Made by a program: the position numbers and the translations under genes. Shown here piece after piece: positions 46,837 through 56,270 of a stretch of 64,000 nucleotides of DNA (positions are counted from its first letter, which is position 1; each line of letters starts with the position of its first letter). The notes below the pieces were generated by a model that saw only the letters and a program-made list of their open reading frames with translations, did no database searches and was not told where the DNA came from. Origin of the DNA: Holophagae bacterium (GTDB lineage: Bacteria; Acidobacteriota; Holophagae; Acanthopleuribacterales; Acanthopleuribacteraceae); the NCBI GenBank assembly GCA_030429565.1, contig JAUIFE010000001.1:682001-746000 (forward strand), in the 5' to 3' direction.

Positions 46837-47320
46837 AGACTTCCCTCCCAGATGCGAATAGGGTGCAACCGGCTGGGCGGTAGACCCGTCCTAGCAAGGC
46901 GAGGAAAGGTGCTCGAACATGCAACAGAAATGTGCCGGAACATTAAAAACCCGCCCTAAAACACCCTATCGTGAATTGGCGCAAGAACCTAATCGGCGGC
47001 CCGATTTAACAGCATCCGACGAAGATAGACCGTTTTTTTAGGCTTTTAAAAGGTGAATCCGATAGACAGTTTAACTTGCTTCCCATACCTATCGTGCGAC
47101 AGCGCCAAAACGGTTTCACGACCGAAAAAGCTGATAGACGGCGTGATGATGGGTTTCGATAGCAAGTGAGCGACGCCCGTCGCGGCATGGCTGCACCATC
47201 ACCCATTTTGATTGGGAATAGGGCCCAATGCGGACCCATCATTATCTGATTGTGCCCGACCGATGCCGGCTCCTCCGCCAACAACGCGAATGAGCTTCGG
47301 GCACTTGAAGGACCTGTTCT
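46837..47320. other. region upstream of the TonB receptor
   Basis: About 480 bases. Its right half is occupied by the barrel-gene remnant. An 8-bp inverted repeat (GTGCCCGA 47252-47259, TCGGGCAC 47297-47304) ends three bases before the GAAGGA ribosome binding site of the receptor gene and could mask it. No cobalamin-box pattern was found. Confidence 0.45.
47046..47284 (-). pseudogene. truncated, frameshifted 3' end of an outer-membrane barrel gene
   Basis: On the minus strand the frame ending at TAA (47046-47048) reads SFFGRETVLALSHDRYGK then QVKLSIGFTF, a convincing last pair of beta-strands with the terminal Phe of outer-membrane barrels. It is open only to 47198. Upstream the likely continuation lies in another frame (GPHWALFPIKMGDGA, up to about 47284), so a frameshift separates them. 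No start is present and the remnant ends 36 bases before the TonB receptor gene on the other strand. Confidence 0.5.
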
Positions 47321-49369
47321 ATGTATGCGAAGTACACCCTTTTTCTTTGTTTGACCACCTGTTTTCTCTCCCCGCTTTTCAGCCTTGATGACGACATGGA
47401 GCTCACCGATATGTCACTCGAGCAGTTACTCGATATGCCAATCCAAGTGGCCTCTCAATTTGAAGAAACCGAACTTGAAGCGGGCGCCACCGTCGAAATC
47501 ATCACCCGTGATCAGTGGCAGGCCTTCGGCGCCGAACACGTCGAAGAAGCCATCGTCCATCAACCCAGTGTGATGGCTTATCCCACCGCCTGGGGTGGGT
47601 CGGCCGTCGCCATTCGCGGTTATGCCACCAGCTTGTCTGTTCGCGGCATCGCGACCGTCATCGACGGTGTACCGCTCAACTCGTTCCGCACCGGCTCAGC
47701 GCTTTACGAAATGCGCAGCAACGTACTGCAAAGCTTGGATCAAATCGAAATGATTCGCGGGACCGCCTCGGCCCTGTATGGGTCCGATGCCTTCCACGGC
47801 GTGATTTCCCTAAAAACCTATGCGCGTGAGGAAAACTTCGTGCGGGCCGGTGCTTCCTTCTCTACCGAGAACCACCGCCAAGCCGATCTCGGTTTCACCC
47901 GTGTTTTTGGCAGCCGTGCCCGTCTCAACATCAGCCTTGCCGGCGTCGACCAAGGCGACCAAGACATTCCGTTTACCTACACCTCACCCTTCACACGCAC
48001 CGAGGATTCGGCCGACCGGGAAAACAGTTTCGACGCCTACTCCGCCGTCATCAAACTCAACCTGCAGCACAGCGACCCATGGTCCTCCGAATTCGGTGTT
48101 TATTTACGCGGTCACGATTCGGTCGAAAGCGTCAGCGCCGGACGCAGCTTGTCCGGTAACAGCGTTCTCACCGAATACGATGTCACCGACGGCACCGCCG
48201 CCAACCAAATGTTCCGTGTCGGTACGCGCTGGCAAGGCCCGAACCACTTAGTCTTCGAAGGTAAGTTCTACAGTTGGCACTCCGAAATCGAATCCTACAC
48301 CGATCTGACCAATATCCCCTCCTTAGGCGTTGTGACCAAAGGCGATCAAGAGGAAGATTTGTACGGCGCCGACTTGGTCCTCAAACAAACCGAAAACCGT
48401 TGGCACACGCAATGGGCTGTTGGCTTCAGCCTTAAACACAACGAAATCCCGGTCGACAATGCCTTCGCCCTAACCCGTGATCGCCAAACCATCGCCCAAT
48501 TACCCTCACTTTGGACCGGTCTCGACCGCGACGTTCAAAGTCTCGTCTTCGAAGGTCGGACCCGCGTCATGGAAGACCGCTTACAATTCATTTTCGGGAA
48601 CCGCTACGACGATTACTCCGACTTCGGCGGCCAAAACTCACCACGTTTGGGCGTCATCTGGCTGCCAAAGTCAAACATGTCCTTCAAGCTGCTTTACGGC
48701 GAAGCGTTTCGGGCGCCGATTGCCGCCGAGATTGCCGGGACCGGAACTTTTCAGGGTAATCCCGAGCTCAATCCCGAAACAACCGACACGCTTGAATTGG
48801 CCTACACCTACAAGGCCGTAAATTGGAAGCTGGTCCTAACCGGTTACCGCAGTAAATGGACCGACGGCATTACCCTGATCCCCATCGTCGACGACAACTT
48901 CACCAGCCGTTACGCCAACGTCGGCCAAAACGAGTCGCAGGGATTTGAAGTGGGCTTTGAAGGCGGCAGCGGCGCTTGGCGCTGGAACCTCAACGGCTCG
49001 ATCGTTGATAGCGAAGCCGTCACCCAGCAAGGCGATGTCCCCTACGGCGCCTTTCCCGGCCAAATCCTTAACGCCATCTTCGGTTACCGCTTCGAGAAAC
49101 ACCACTTACAACTGGATGTCACCAATCGATTTCTGTTCGATATGGACGAAGGCCCGGCCATCCGCCTGATCCCGGACCCGGCCCCCCTCGACGACTACAG
49201 TACCACCGACGTCAGCTTGACCTGGCAACCCAACCAACGCTTTGACGTTCAGGTCGTTATCAAAAACAGTCTTGACCAAACCAACAGTGTTCCTTCGATT
49301 TGGAACGCCGAAAACGGCCAACCCGAGCTGGACCGCCAAGCACGCTTACGCTTGGCCTACCGGTTCTAA
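47321..49369 (+). CDS. TonB-dependent outer-membrane receptor
   Basis: 682 residues. A signal peptide (MYAKYTLFLCLTTCFLSPLF) is followed by a short acidic segment with the LEQLLDMPIQVASQ motif, common just ahead of the plug. The plug domain runs about 55-165 (VEIITRDQWQAFG, IRGYATSLSVRGIATVIDGV, IEMIRGTASALYGSDAFHGV), then a 22-strand-type barrel ending LRLAYRF. It imports an unknown ligand using TonB energy. The small plug and the LEDLL-like leader are shared with many receptors of uncertain substrate in Acidobacteria and Proteobacteria. No substrate-linked genes adjoin it. GAAGGA precedes the ATG. Confidence 0.95.
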   Translation: MYAKYTLFLCLTTCFLSPLFSLDDDMELTDMSLEQLLDMPIQVASQFEETELEAGATVEIITRDQWQAFGAEHVEEAIVHQPSVMAYPTAWGGSAVAIRGYATSLSVRGIATVIDGVPLNSFRTGSALYEMRSNVLQSLDQIEMIRGTASALYGSDAFHGVISLKTYAREENFVRAGASFSTENHRQADLGFTRVFGSRARLNISLAGVDQGDQDIPFTYTSPFTRTEDSADRENSFDAYSAVIKLNLQHSDPWSSEFGVYLRGHDSVESVSAGRSLSGNSVLTEYDVTDGTAANQMFRVGTRWQGPNHLVFEGKFYSWHSEIESYTDLTNIPSLGVVTKGDQEEDLYGADLVLKQTENRWHTQWAVGFSLKHNEIPVDNAFALTRDRQTIAQLPSLWTGLDRDVQSLVFEGRTRVMEDRLQFIFGNRYDDYSDFGGQNSPRLGVIWLPKSNMSFKLLYGEAFRAPIAAEIAGTGTFQGNPELNPETTDTLELAYTYKAVNWKLVLTGYRSKWTDGITLIPIVDDNFTSRYANVGQNESQGFEVGFEGGSGAWRWNLNGSIVDSEAVTQQGDVPYGAFPGQILNAIFGYRFEKHHLQLDVTNRFLFDMDEGPAIRLIPDPAPLDDYSTTDVSLTWQPNQRFDVQVVIKNSLDQTNSVPSIWNAENGQPELDRQARLRLAYRF

Positions 49370-49378
49370 ACTTAAGGC

Positions 49379-49410
49379 GCACGCACCCCGGCGGTAATGC
49401 GGGTGCGTGC
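49379..49410 (+). terminator. terminator-like hairpin after the TonB receptor
   Basis: A perfect 10-bp stem (GCACGCACCC / GGGTGCGTGC) with a 12-base loop, 10 bases after the stop. The T-tract is weak (CGTCTTC). Confidence 0.6.
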
Positions 49411-49537
49411 CGTCTTCGCCCTAGCTTTCTCACGTCAAACCTTTAGCCTGGTTCATCCAAAATACAGTTTTTGGGGAAACACCCCGTGCCCTATACGATT
49501 GGCGGTGAACCGACTCAGCAACACCGCCAATCAGTAT

Positions 49538-50083
49538 CTATTCACCCAAAACTTCAGCCGTCGTTTTAACGGTACAAAACTCTCCGTCCAACGAAGCCAA
49601 GTGAACCTCGTGCAGTTGTTCCGCCGTGAACAGGCGCCCATGGCGATCCGTTTTGTCAAAGGTGGCGGTCGCATCCGCTACCAGCACCACGTTAAAACCA
49701 AAATTGCCGGCCATTCGCACCGTTGTCGACACACAGTGATCGGTTGTGAGACCAACGACAACCAAGTTGCGAATGCCCGATGCTTGCAGTTGGACTTGCA
49801 AGTCGGTGCCGATAAAGGCGCTGTTCACACTCTTTTCGATAACCGGCTCACCGGCGAGGGGCGCCACCGCGGGCTGGATGGCATTACCGGCTTTCCCCGC
49901 AAAAAGTGGCGAGGCCGGATTCACTGAATTGTGTTTCACATGAAAAACCGGTCGACCCAAACCACGCTGCCACGCCAGCAAACGCGCCATATTAGCTTCG
50001 GCGCCAGAATTATTGCGACGCCCCCAAAAGGGCTCATCGAAGCCTTGTTGCACATCGATCAACAGCAATGCGCTATCGTTCAT
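49538..50083 (-). CDS. isochorismatase-family cysteine hydrolase
   Basis: 181 residues with AGGAGG upstream. The triad of the family is complete: Asp10 in LLIDVQQGF, Lys84 in IEKSVNSAF and Cys117 in TTDHCVSTT. The cis-peptide-containing GLTTDHCV sequence matches nicotinamidase/isochorismatase-like amidohydrolases of the YcaC/PncA superfamily. It hydrolyses a small amide or vinyl ether, substrate unknown; the PncA metal-site His pattern is not obvious. It starts 40 bases after the kinase stop on the same strand, so it may share that transcript. Confidence 0.92.
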   Translation of the reverse strand: MNDSALLLIDVQQGFDEPFWGRRNNSGAEANMARLLAWQRGLGRPVFHVKHNSVNPASPLFAGKAGNAIQPAVAPLAGEPVIEKSVNSAFIGTDLQVQLQASGIRNLVVVGLTTDHCVSTTVRMAGNFGFNVVLVADATATFDKTDRHGRLFTAEQLHEVHLASLDGEFCTVKTTAEVLGE

Positions 50084-50123
50084 GGAAAAACCTCCTCAGA
50101 ACCACTCTGTTATAGATCAACTA

Positions 50124-52478
50124 CTACTGATACAACGTATCAGAGGCCGGATAAGGTTCAGCCAAGCCGCTTTCGTCTGAATTTTGCAGGGCCTGTTCAA
50201 GCTTGAGGGCCAGGTCGTGCTGCTCCCCGTAAGTCCCCAAACTCAGGTCATAAGCACTTCTTAAATAATAATCTGCCTGCCCATCCAAGCCCTCACCACG
50301 CATTTTTTCGGCAACGCGTACGCAGGTATGCACCAAGTACTCCTCGGAACCGGCCAACATTTGCTCTTCCAGAGCCCATTGCAACAGCACACCTACGTAC
50401 TGCCACTGTTCTATCTCTTGGTAGTGGATAATGAGCGTGTGCAGAATCCGTGAAACCCGCTCGGGATCGCGCTTAGGCAGCGCGTTAAACACCGCTAAGG
50501 CTTGCCACAGCATCGGCTCAGCCAGTTCATAACGGCCTTGACCGTCGTAAACACGCGCCAAATCTTGAACCAGCCGACCCTTGACGAGATCGCCGATGCG
50601 GTTTTCCGGCATCACACTTAAATCCTTAGCTTCCAACAACAAACACTCAGCACGATCAAAATCGCGGCGGCTGTAGTGCAATCCCGCCAGCACCCGTAAA
50701 CTCTCAACCACATCACGTGTTTCGCCCTGTTCACGGCGCAATGCCAACGCCTCGCTAATAATGGATTCTGCCTGTTTGTCCGCACCTAAGTTGAGACACA
50801 CCGTGCCGACCGTGTGCATTACCGCCGCCTGGACCGCCGGATTATCGGGATAAAACTCACGAATCCGGCGCAACGCGCGGCCCGTAATTAAATTCGCAGG
50901 GATATCACCGGCCGGACCGCCGACCTGTGGGACCGCGAATAGATCGGCAAAAAACTCGCCGACGAAGTGCGCCTTGGCGCGTTGCATCTCGGCGCGACGC
51001 CTTTGTTCCACCGAATGACGATGCTGCACCAACAAGGTCACCAAAAACAAAAGCACCATCGCCACCATGACCCCGGCGGTCACAAACGCAAATTGGTGGC
51101 GTTCCCAGAAACGCTGCATCAGGTAGAGCGGACTGTGCCCGCGCGCAAGCACCGGGTGGCCACGCAAGTAGTTAATGATGTCGAGGGAAAACTGTTCAGC
51201 CGACGCGTAACGCTGCTCGGGATCCTTCGTGATCGCTTTCATGATCATGTTGTCGAGGTCGCCGCGCAGTTGACGTTCCATACGACGCGGATCCGTGCCA
51301 CGTTTTTCGCTAATCTGTTCCGGGGTAAGCACCACCGCACCAAACGACCGCTCGACCTGAGTCCGTTCCCAAAAAACAGCGCTGGGTTTGGGCGGGTAAT
51401 CGAGGCAAACCGCGCGCTGCACCTCCTCTTCCGTGCGGCCGCCCAAGCGATGGGCGCGGTGGCCGCTCAGCAATTCGTACAACAGCAAACCCAAAGCGTA
51501 GATATCGCTTTCGGTGGTGACAATCTCGCCGCGCACCTGTTCAGGACTGGCGTATTCAGGGGTCATGGGACGCACACCCGACTCAGTTTGGGTAATCGGC
51601 TCGTAGCTGCCCGGCCGCAAGATTTTGGCAATGCCAAAATCCAATAACTTCGGTTCGCCGGCGGCTGTCACCAAAATATTACCTGGCTTTAAGTCACGGT
51701 GAACAATAAGGTTTTGGTGCGCAAAGTGCACCGCCGAACACACCTTGCGGAACAACCGTAAACGGGCCGGAATCGATAATTTGCGGAAGTCGCAGTAATC
51801 GTGAATCGGCACGCCGTCAACGTACTCCATCACAAAATAAGGCAGACCGTCATCGGTGGCCCCACCATCGAGCAACTTGGCGATGTTTGGATGGTTGAGG
51901 TTGGCCATAATTTGGCGTTCGTTATTAAAACGGGTAATCAGGTCCTGGGTCGCCATCGCAAAAGGCAAAATTTTAAGCGCCACTTCCTGCTCAAACGACT
52001 GGTCACCGCGCGTCGCCATATAAACCGCGCCCATGCCGCCGCGGCCGATCTCGTGAATAATGCGGTATGGACCGACGCGGTCACCCGGTTTGAGCCCGGT
52101 CATCGACGGCACCATATCGGGGTCGGCCAACGGCGTTTCCTCGATAAAGCTGTGGCTGTCCTCGTCGTCAAGGCTCAGCAGAAGCAGGTCAACCTTGGTG
52201 CGTAAATTGGCGTCGAGATCGGCAACCTTGGTCAAATACTGGGTTCTCGCCGTGTCGTCGAGCTCAAGCGCAAAACCAAACACATCCATGGCGCGTTTTT
52301 CCAAGCCGGCACCCGTATCGAAGGGCGTCAGGGTCGCCAGCATATCTTCAACTTCCTCGCGCAGCTCATCGTCCTGACGGCAAACCTTCTCCAAAAATGC
52401 AACGCGGGCTTCCTGCTCCAAATCAATCGCGGCGATGAAAATATTTTGAAGCTGACGCTCGTTGGAGGATGTGCTCAT
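50124..52478 (-). CDS. transmembrane Ser/Thr protein kinase with C-terminal TPRs
   Basis: 784 residues with GAGGGG upstream. Two similar N-terminal helical units (about 10-50 and 62-101) precede the kinase. Catalytic residues are all present: P-loop IGRGGMGAVY, Lys169 in VALKIL, Glu187, HRDLKPGN (Asp262, Asn267), DFG at 280-282, and APE-like YASPEQ. A single transmembrane helix lies at about 463-484, followed by an extracytoplasmic TPR region (about 540-760). It phosphorylates Ser/Thr of unknown targets, with the periplasmic TPR part as possible sensor or scaffold. The PP2C at 24.4 kb is a candidate counter-enzyme. Kinase-TPR fusions of this type are frequent in Acidobacteria, Planctomycetes and Myxobacteria. 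Confidence 0.95.
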   Translation of the reverse strand: MSTSSNERQLQNIFIAAIDLEQEARVAFLEKVCRQDDELREEVEDMLATLTPFDTGAGLEKRAMDVFGFALELDDTARTQYLTKVADLDANLRTKVDLLLLSLDDEDSHSFIEETPLADPDMVPSMTGLKPGDRVGPYRIIHEIGRGGMGAVYMATRGDQSFEQEVALKILPFAMATQDLITRFNNERQIMANLNHPNIAKLLDGGATDDGLPYFVMEYVDGVPIHDYCDFRKLSIPARLRLFRKVCSAVHFAHQNLIVHRDLKPGNILVTAAGEPKLLDFGIAKILRPGSYEPITQTESGVRPMTPEYASPEQVRGEIVTTESDIYALGLLLYELLSGHRAHRLGGRTEEEVQRAVCLDYPPKPSAVFWERTQVERSFGAVVLTPEQISEKRGTDPRRMERQLRGDLDNMIMKAITKDPEQRYASAEQFSLDIINYLRGHPVLARGHSPLYLMQRFWERHQFAFVTAGVMVAMVLLFLVTLLVQHRHSVEQRRRAEMQRAKAHFVGEFFADLFAVPQVGGPAGDIPANLITGRALRRIREFYPDNPAVQAAVMHTVGTVCLNLGADKQAESIISEALALRREQGETRDVVESLRVLAGLHYSRRDFDRAECLLLEAKDLSVMPENRIGDLVKGRLVQDLARVYDGQGRYELAEPMLWQALAVFNALPKRDPERVSRILHTLIIHYQEIEQWQYVGVLLQWALEEQMLAGSEEYLVHTCVRVAEKMRGEGLDGQADYYLRSAYDLSLGTYGEQHDLALKLEQALQNSDESGLAEPYPASDTLYQ

Positions 52479-52812
52479 AACCCCTCAAAACCAAGTTGAT
52501 TCGCGCATTTCTCCCAGCATTTTACCTAAGAGGCGTGAGAAGGGAGAGTGGTTTTGACCAAAGATTTGGCGCAGGATGGGTTGAAAAAACCCAACTGCAG
52601 CAGTCGAATGCGCCTCGCTTCCCCTCAAGCCGCTCCAAACAAAAACCTTACCCAAATACCACGCCCAAGAGAATACTTTTCAGGTTTTAGCACCCAAGCA
52701 GCGCCACACGCATCACCCAAGCACAGCTTCACCGATCCCCCGGAGCGGAAAGCGTCTCGTGACGGGTAAACACAGCAGACGGCGGCGCTTTGGCAGCCGT
52801 CTGCCCGCGCCA
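52479..52812. other. spacer between the TPR gene and the kinase gene
   Basis: About 330 bases, both neighbours on the minus strand. A perfect 9-bp inverted repeat (GCAGACGGC / GCCGTCTGC, 52775-52804) lies eight bases past the TPR gene stop and probably ends its transcript, though the following T-content is weak. Confidence 0.55.
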
Positions 52813-53955
52813 TTAAGGCTGATGATCAGCCATAAAGCGGTCGTAACGAGCCAGTAACGCTGGAAATAAGTTCTTGTGATAACACACGTTATCACCCATG
52901 TTGTTCTGCACCATCAAACCTTCAATATTATCCTGATCCATGCACCAACGCATGATGCGATCACCGGGAAAGGCGATGTGGTCGGGACGCAAACGTTCGT
53001 CGGTTTCGTCAGCATAAAACACGACATAACTGCCTTCTTCACCGTTGAAGATCGGCAAGCGCACCTCGTTGGGGTCGCGTGCTTCTTCGCCTTCAACCTC
53101 GACCGGATTGGTGTACAACGGCAGGGCCACGAGGACCCGGAACAGACGCGCCACTTCTTCCTCACGGCGATGACGGCTGACATCGCGAATTAACGCGTTG
53201 ATCTGCTCGCCGGTGATCGCTTGTGGCTCAGCTTCGGGGGCCGCATCACCAGGCTCAAGTGCATCGAGCTCGGACAAATAACGCCGTGCCATGCGCCCCA
53301 TGGGTGCATCGGGACCTTGCAGGCGCAGCAACTCACGGAAAATAGGGATCGCTTCGTCGGCTTCTTCGTTGCGAACCAAGGCCACACCCAAACCGAGCAT
53401 GGCTTCCGGCCAAGAATCACGGGTCGCCAAAGCGGCGCGGTAATCATCGGCGGCGGCATCGTGGTCGCCTGCTTCCGACAGCATAACGGCGCGATTAAAC
53501 AAAATGGAACCAGCCCCCGGCTGAATCTGCAGCGCCTGATCGTAAGCAATTAAAGCGCGTTGGTAGTCGCCCAAACGGCCGTAGAGCACACCCAGTCGGT
53601 TCCAGCTCTCCACGTTGTCGCCCGCAATCGGCCAGGCCTGTTCGGCATCCGCCTGTGCTTGACCCGTGTCTTTAATTTCGAGGAAGGTCAAGGCGCGCAA
53701 AATGAGAATCGCGGCGCGATCCGGCGCCGTTTCCAACGCTCGGGTAAAGTTGTAAACCGCTTGGTGGTGCTTCTGCATCGACAACTGGAGCTGTCCCAGT
53801 TGGGCAAACACACGCCAATCGCGCGGGTGGTCGGAGGCCGCCTTTTTGAAAAATTCGACTGCATCCTCAAACCGTCCTTCCTCCAGCATTTGGAAGCCCG
53901 GTACCAACGGGTCGTTTTGCTGTGCTCCGGCTTGATCATTGGGCGTCTCAGTCAT
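52813..53955 (-). CDS. TPR protein with SseB-like C-terminal domain
   Basis: 380 residues, no signal peptide, GGAGGA upstream. Residues 18-235 are about six tetratricopeptide repeats (for example LEEGRFEDAVEFFKKAASDH and YGRLGDYQRALIAYDQALQI). The C-terminal part (about 265-375) has the layout of an SseB-type domain: LFRVLVALPLYTNPVE, VRLPIFNGEEGSYVVFYADE. Such domains occur in secretion and protein-interaction contexts. Cytoplasmic; partner unknown. Gene order with the kinase is same-strand, but a hairpin separates them. Confidence 0.8.
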   Translation of the reverse strand: MTETPNDQAGAQQNDPLVPGFQMLEEGRFEDAVEFFKKAASDHPRDWRVFAQLGQLQLSMQKHHQAVYNFTRALETAPDRAAILILRALTFLEIKDTGQAQADAEQAWPIAGDNVESWNRLGVLYGRLGDYQRALIAYDQALQIQPGAGSILFNRAVMLSEAGDHDAAADDYRAALATRDSWPEAMLGLGVALVRNEEADEAIPIFRELLRLQGPDAPMGRMARRYLSELDALEPGDAAPEAEPQAITGEQINALIRDVSRHRREEEVARLFRVLVALPLYTNPVEVEGEEARDPNEVRLPIFNGEEGSYVVFYADETDERLRPDHIAFPGDRIMRWCMDQDNIEGLMVQNNMGDNVCYHKNLFPALLARYDRFMADHQP

Positions 53956-54646
53956 GCACGTCCTCCAAGTAACTTTATATAAGGATATGGTTCGCCATCA
54001 CCCAACCGCGTACATCACCGCGCGCCGGCACGTTTTTCCAAAAGACGGCCATCGCCAAATCACGGTCGCCATTCTGTCACTTGTGCCGCGCAGACCGGCT
54101 ACCGTTGGGCGTGAAACAAACCTTAGGCACCATATCAGGTCGATTGTCTGCTGACAAGCACGGGGCGGCGCCCTGCACCGAGCGCCATTCCACAGCCACC
54201 GCGCAAGATTCCCCAATGCAACAGCAATTACAGACGGCGGCAACACCAATTCGAGCGCCTCTGCGTCTGTAAGATCGCGGCGAGCAAGGCAAACACCAGC
54301 TACACCAGAAGGAAAACATCAACACAAAATCAATTAATACAAGCACTTAAACAAAGACACAAATCCAAAACCGCGCGACAGCGCCACACTTGGCCAAGCG
54401 CTATGAGAATTAAGTAAAAATTAGAAGAACCCTTGATTTTGGTACCGGCTTTGCTCCTTAATGGGCGGCGTACCATTCGCCGCAATGATATTCAGACTCA
54501 CCTACTTGCCCACCCGATCTTGCCATCGCCAAACCCATGCTCCATCCGACGGCGACGCAACACAAGGGTCCGAATGCCCCACAACCGGCGAATGCACATA
54601 ACCGCTTCGTTTCATCTTCGATTGGTTTCCCCACGAGAGGTTTGAT
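53956..54646. other. 690-base divergent intergenic region
   Basis: It lies between the TPR gene (-) and the transporter (+). Its middle (54310-54430) is clearly AT-rich and is the best place for the two promoters. Short frames on either strand have Cys-rich or Arg-rich composition unlike real proteins. Confidence 0.45.
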
Positions 54647-56170
54647 ATGTCTCCACAGCCCGCCACCCCAGATAAAGACCGGCCACAAAGTCGCTTTAAT
54701 CGCGGCACCATCCAATGGTTTGGCTTCCTGCTCGCGCCGGTGCTCGCCCTGTTCGCCTACCTTGCCGTCCCTGAAAGTTACCTCAATCAAGACGGAACAA
54801 CGGTCCTCATCAGCCACGAAGCCCGCGTCACCGCCGCCGTCGGCGTGTGGATGGCTGCTTGGTGGCTAACCGAAGCCATTCCCATCTCGGCAACGGCCTT
54901 GGTCCCCTTAGTCCTGTTGCCGCTGCTGGGTGCCGCCCCCATTAAAAAAGTCGCGACCAGCTACGGCCACGAACTCATTTTTCTCTTTATGGGGGGCTTC
55001 TTTTTATCCAAAGCCATGGAACGCTGGGGCCTACATCGCCGCATCGCGCTGCTAACGCTGCGTTTTTTTGGGCGCGGCCAACGGATGATGATCGCCGGTT
55101 TCATGATTGTCACAGCCGTCCTCAGTATGTGGGTCTCCAACACCGCTACGGCGATCATGATGTTGCCAATCGCCCTCAGTGTCGTGGCTTTGCTCGAGGA
55201 AAAAGAAGGCGCCTCCGATCAATTCGCGCCCGCGCTAATGCTGGGCATCGCGTATGCCGCCTCCATCGGCGGCGTGGCCACCTTGATCGGCTCACCACCC
55301 AACCTCTTTTTGGCCGGCTACATCCGCGAACGACTGGGTACAGAAATTAGCTTTGCCAAATGGTTCATGGTTGGTTTCCCGCTCTCCTGTGTATTCTTGC
55401 CCCTGTGTTGGTGGTTGCTAACACACTGGTTCTACAAGGTCAGCGCCAACCCACCCGCCGGCGGCCGTGCGCTGATCGACAAAGCTTACCGCGAACTCGG
55501 CGCCGTCAACCGCGGCTCCATCATCACCATGATCGTTTTTGCTGCAACCGCCGCCATGTGGCTGACCCGTCCCCTGCTTACCAAACTCAGTTTTGCCGGC
55601 GGCCAACCCTTGGCCGGCCTGACCGATGCCGGCATTGCGGTGTTGGCGGGCCTGTTGCTGTTCTCACTGCCCGTTGACGCCAAGAAACGGGTATTTGTGC
55701 TCGACTGGGAAACCGCCGTCACGCTGCCCTGGGGCATTCTCATCCTATTCGGCGGCGGTCTCGCGCTGGCCGGCGCGATTCAAGCCTCGGGTCTCGGCGC
55801 CTTTCTCGGCTCCCTGGTCACCCATTGGCAAAACCTGCCAACCCTGCTTTTGATCGCACTGGTCGCCACCATGGTCATTTTCCTGACTGAGCTCACCAGC
55901 AACACCGCCACCTCGGCAACCCTGGTCCCCATTCTGACCGCCATCGCGATCGGCATGTCGCTCGATCCCTACCAACTGGTGTTTCCCGCCACGCTTGCGG
56001 CCAGCATGGCCTTCATGATGCCCGTCGCCACCCCACCCAACGCCATCGTCTTCGGCAGCGGGAAAATCACCATCCCGGAAATGGCGCGCGTGGGCATCTG
56101 GCTAAACGGGGTCGGCATTATTCTGATCACGCTGATCACCTGGCTTTGGATTCCTTTGGTCATGAAGTGA
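54647..56170 (+). CDS. DASS/SLC13-family sodium-coupled anion transporter
   Basis: 507 residues with about 11-12 membrane helices. Family signatures are WMAAWWLTEAIPISATAL near the start and the two SNT motifs that bind substrate and sodium: SNTATAIMMLPIA (near residue 164) and SNTATSATLVPIL (near 418). GSPPNL and TPPNAIVFGSG are also typical. Expected substrates are di- or tricarboxylates (succinate, malate, citrate) or sulphate; sequence alone does not decide. GAGAGG precedes the ATG. It stands alone, with a strong shared terminator after it. Confidence 0.93.
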   Translation: MSPQPATPDKDRPQSRFNRGTIQWFGFLLAPVLALFAYLAVPESYLNQDGTTVLISHEARVTAAVGVWMAAWWLTEAIPISATALVPLVLLPLLGAAPIKKVATSYGHELIFLFMGGFFLSKAMERWGLHRRIALLTLRFFGRGQRMMIAGFMIVTAVLSMWVSNTATAIMMLPIALSVVALLEEKEGASDQFAPALMLGIAYAASIGGVATLIGSPPNLFLAGYIRERLGTEISFAKWFMVGFPLSCVFLPLCWWLLTHWFYKVSANPPAGGRALIDKAYRELGAVNRGSIITMIVFAATAAMWLTRPLLTKLSFAGGQPLAGLTDAGIAVLAGLLLFSLPVDAKKRVFVLDWETAVTLPWGILILFGGGLALAGAIQASGLGAFLGSLVTHWQNLPTLLLIALVATMVIFLTELTSNTATSATLVPILTAIAIGMSLDPYQLVFPATLAASMAFMMPVATPPNAIVFGSGKITIPEMARVGIWLNGVGIILITLITWLWIPLVMK

Positions 56171-56210
56171 GCCTTTAGCCGCCGAGCACAAACAAAAAAA
56201 CCCCAAACGA

Positions 56211-56238
56211 AAACAGCCCCCGATGACGGGGGCTGTTT
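56211..56238. terminator. bidirectional terminator between the transporter and the metalloprotease
   Basis: A perfect 11-bp stem (AAACAGCCCCC / GGGGGCTGTTT) with a six-base loop. The minus strand continues into T-rich sequence, including seven T at about 56194-56200. Confidence 0.92.
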
Positions 56239-56270
56239 CCTTGGGGATGCCGGATGAAGGCGGTTGCAGT

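Noticed and set aside
47041..47304. Cobalamin-type riboswitch upstream of the TonB receptor
   Set aside because: GGTGAATCC resembles part of the element, but the B12 box and conserved core are absent, and the same bases code on the other strand for the barrel-gene remnant.
50967..51647. 226-residue plus-strand frame inside the Ser/Thr kinase
   Set aside because: It runs antisense through the HRDLKPGN and DFG motifs and has no independent evidence.
54077..54346. 89-residue Cys/Trp-rich minus-strand frame in the 54-kb gap
   Set aside because: Composition is unlike any other protein in the window and there is no start signal.
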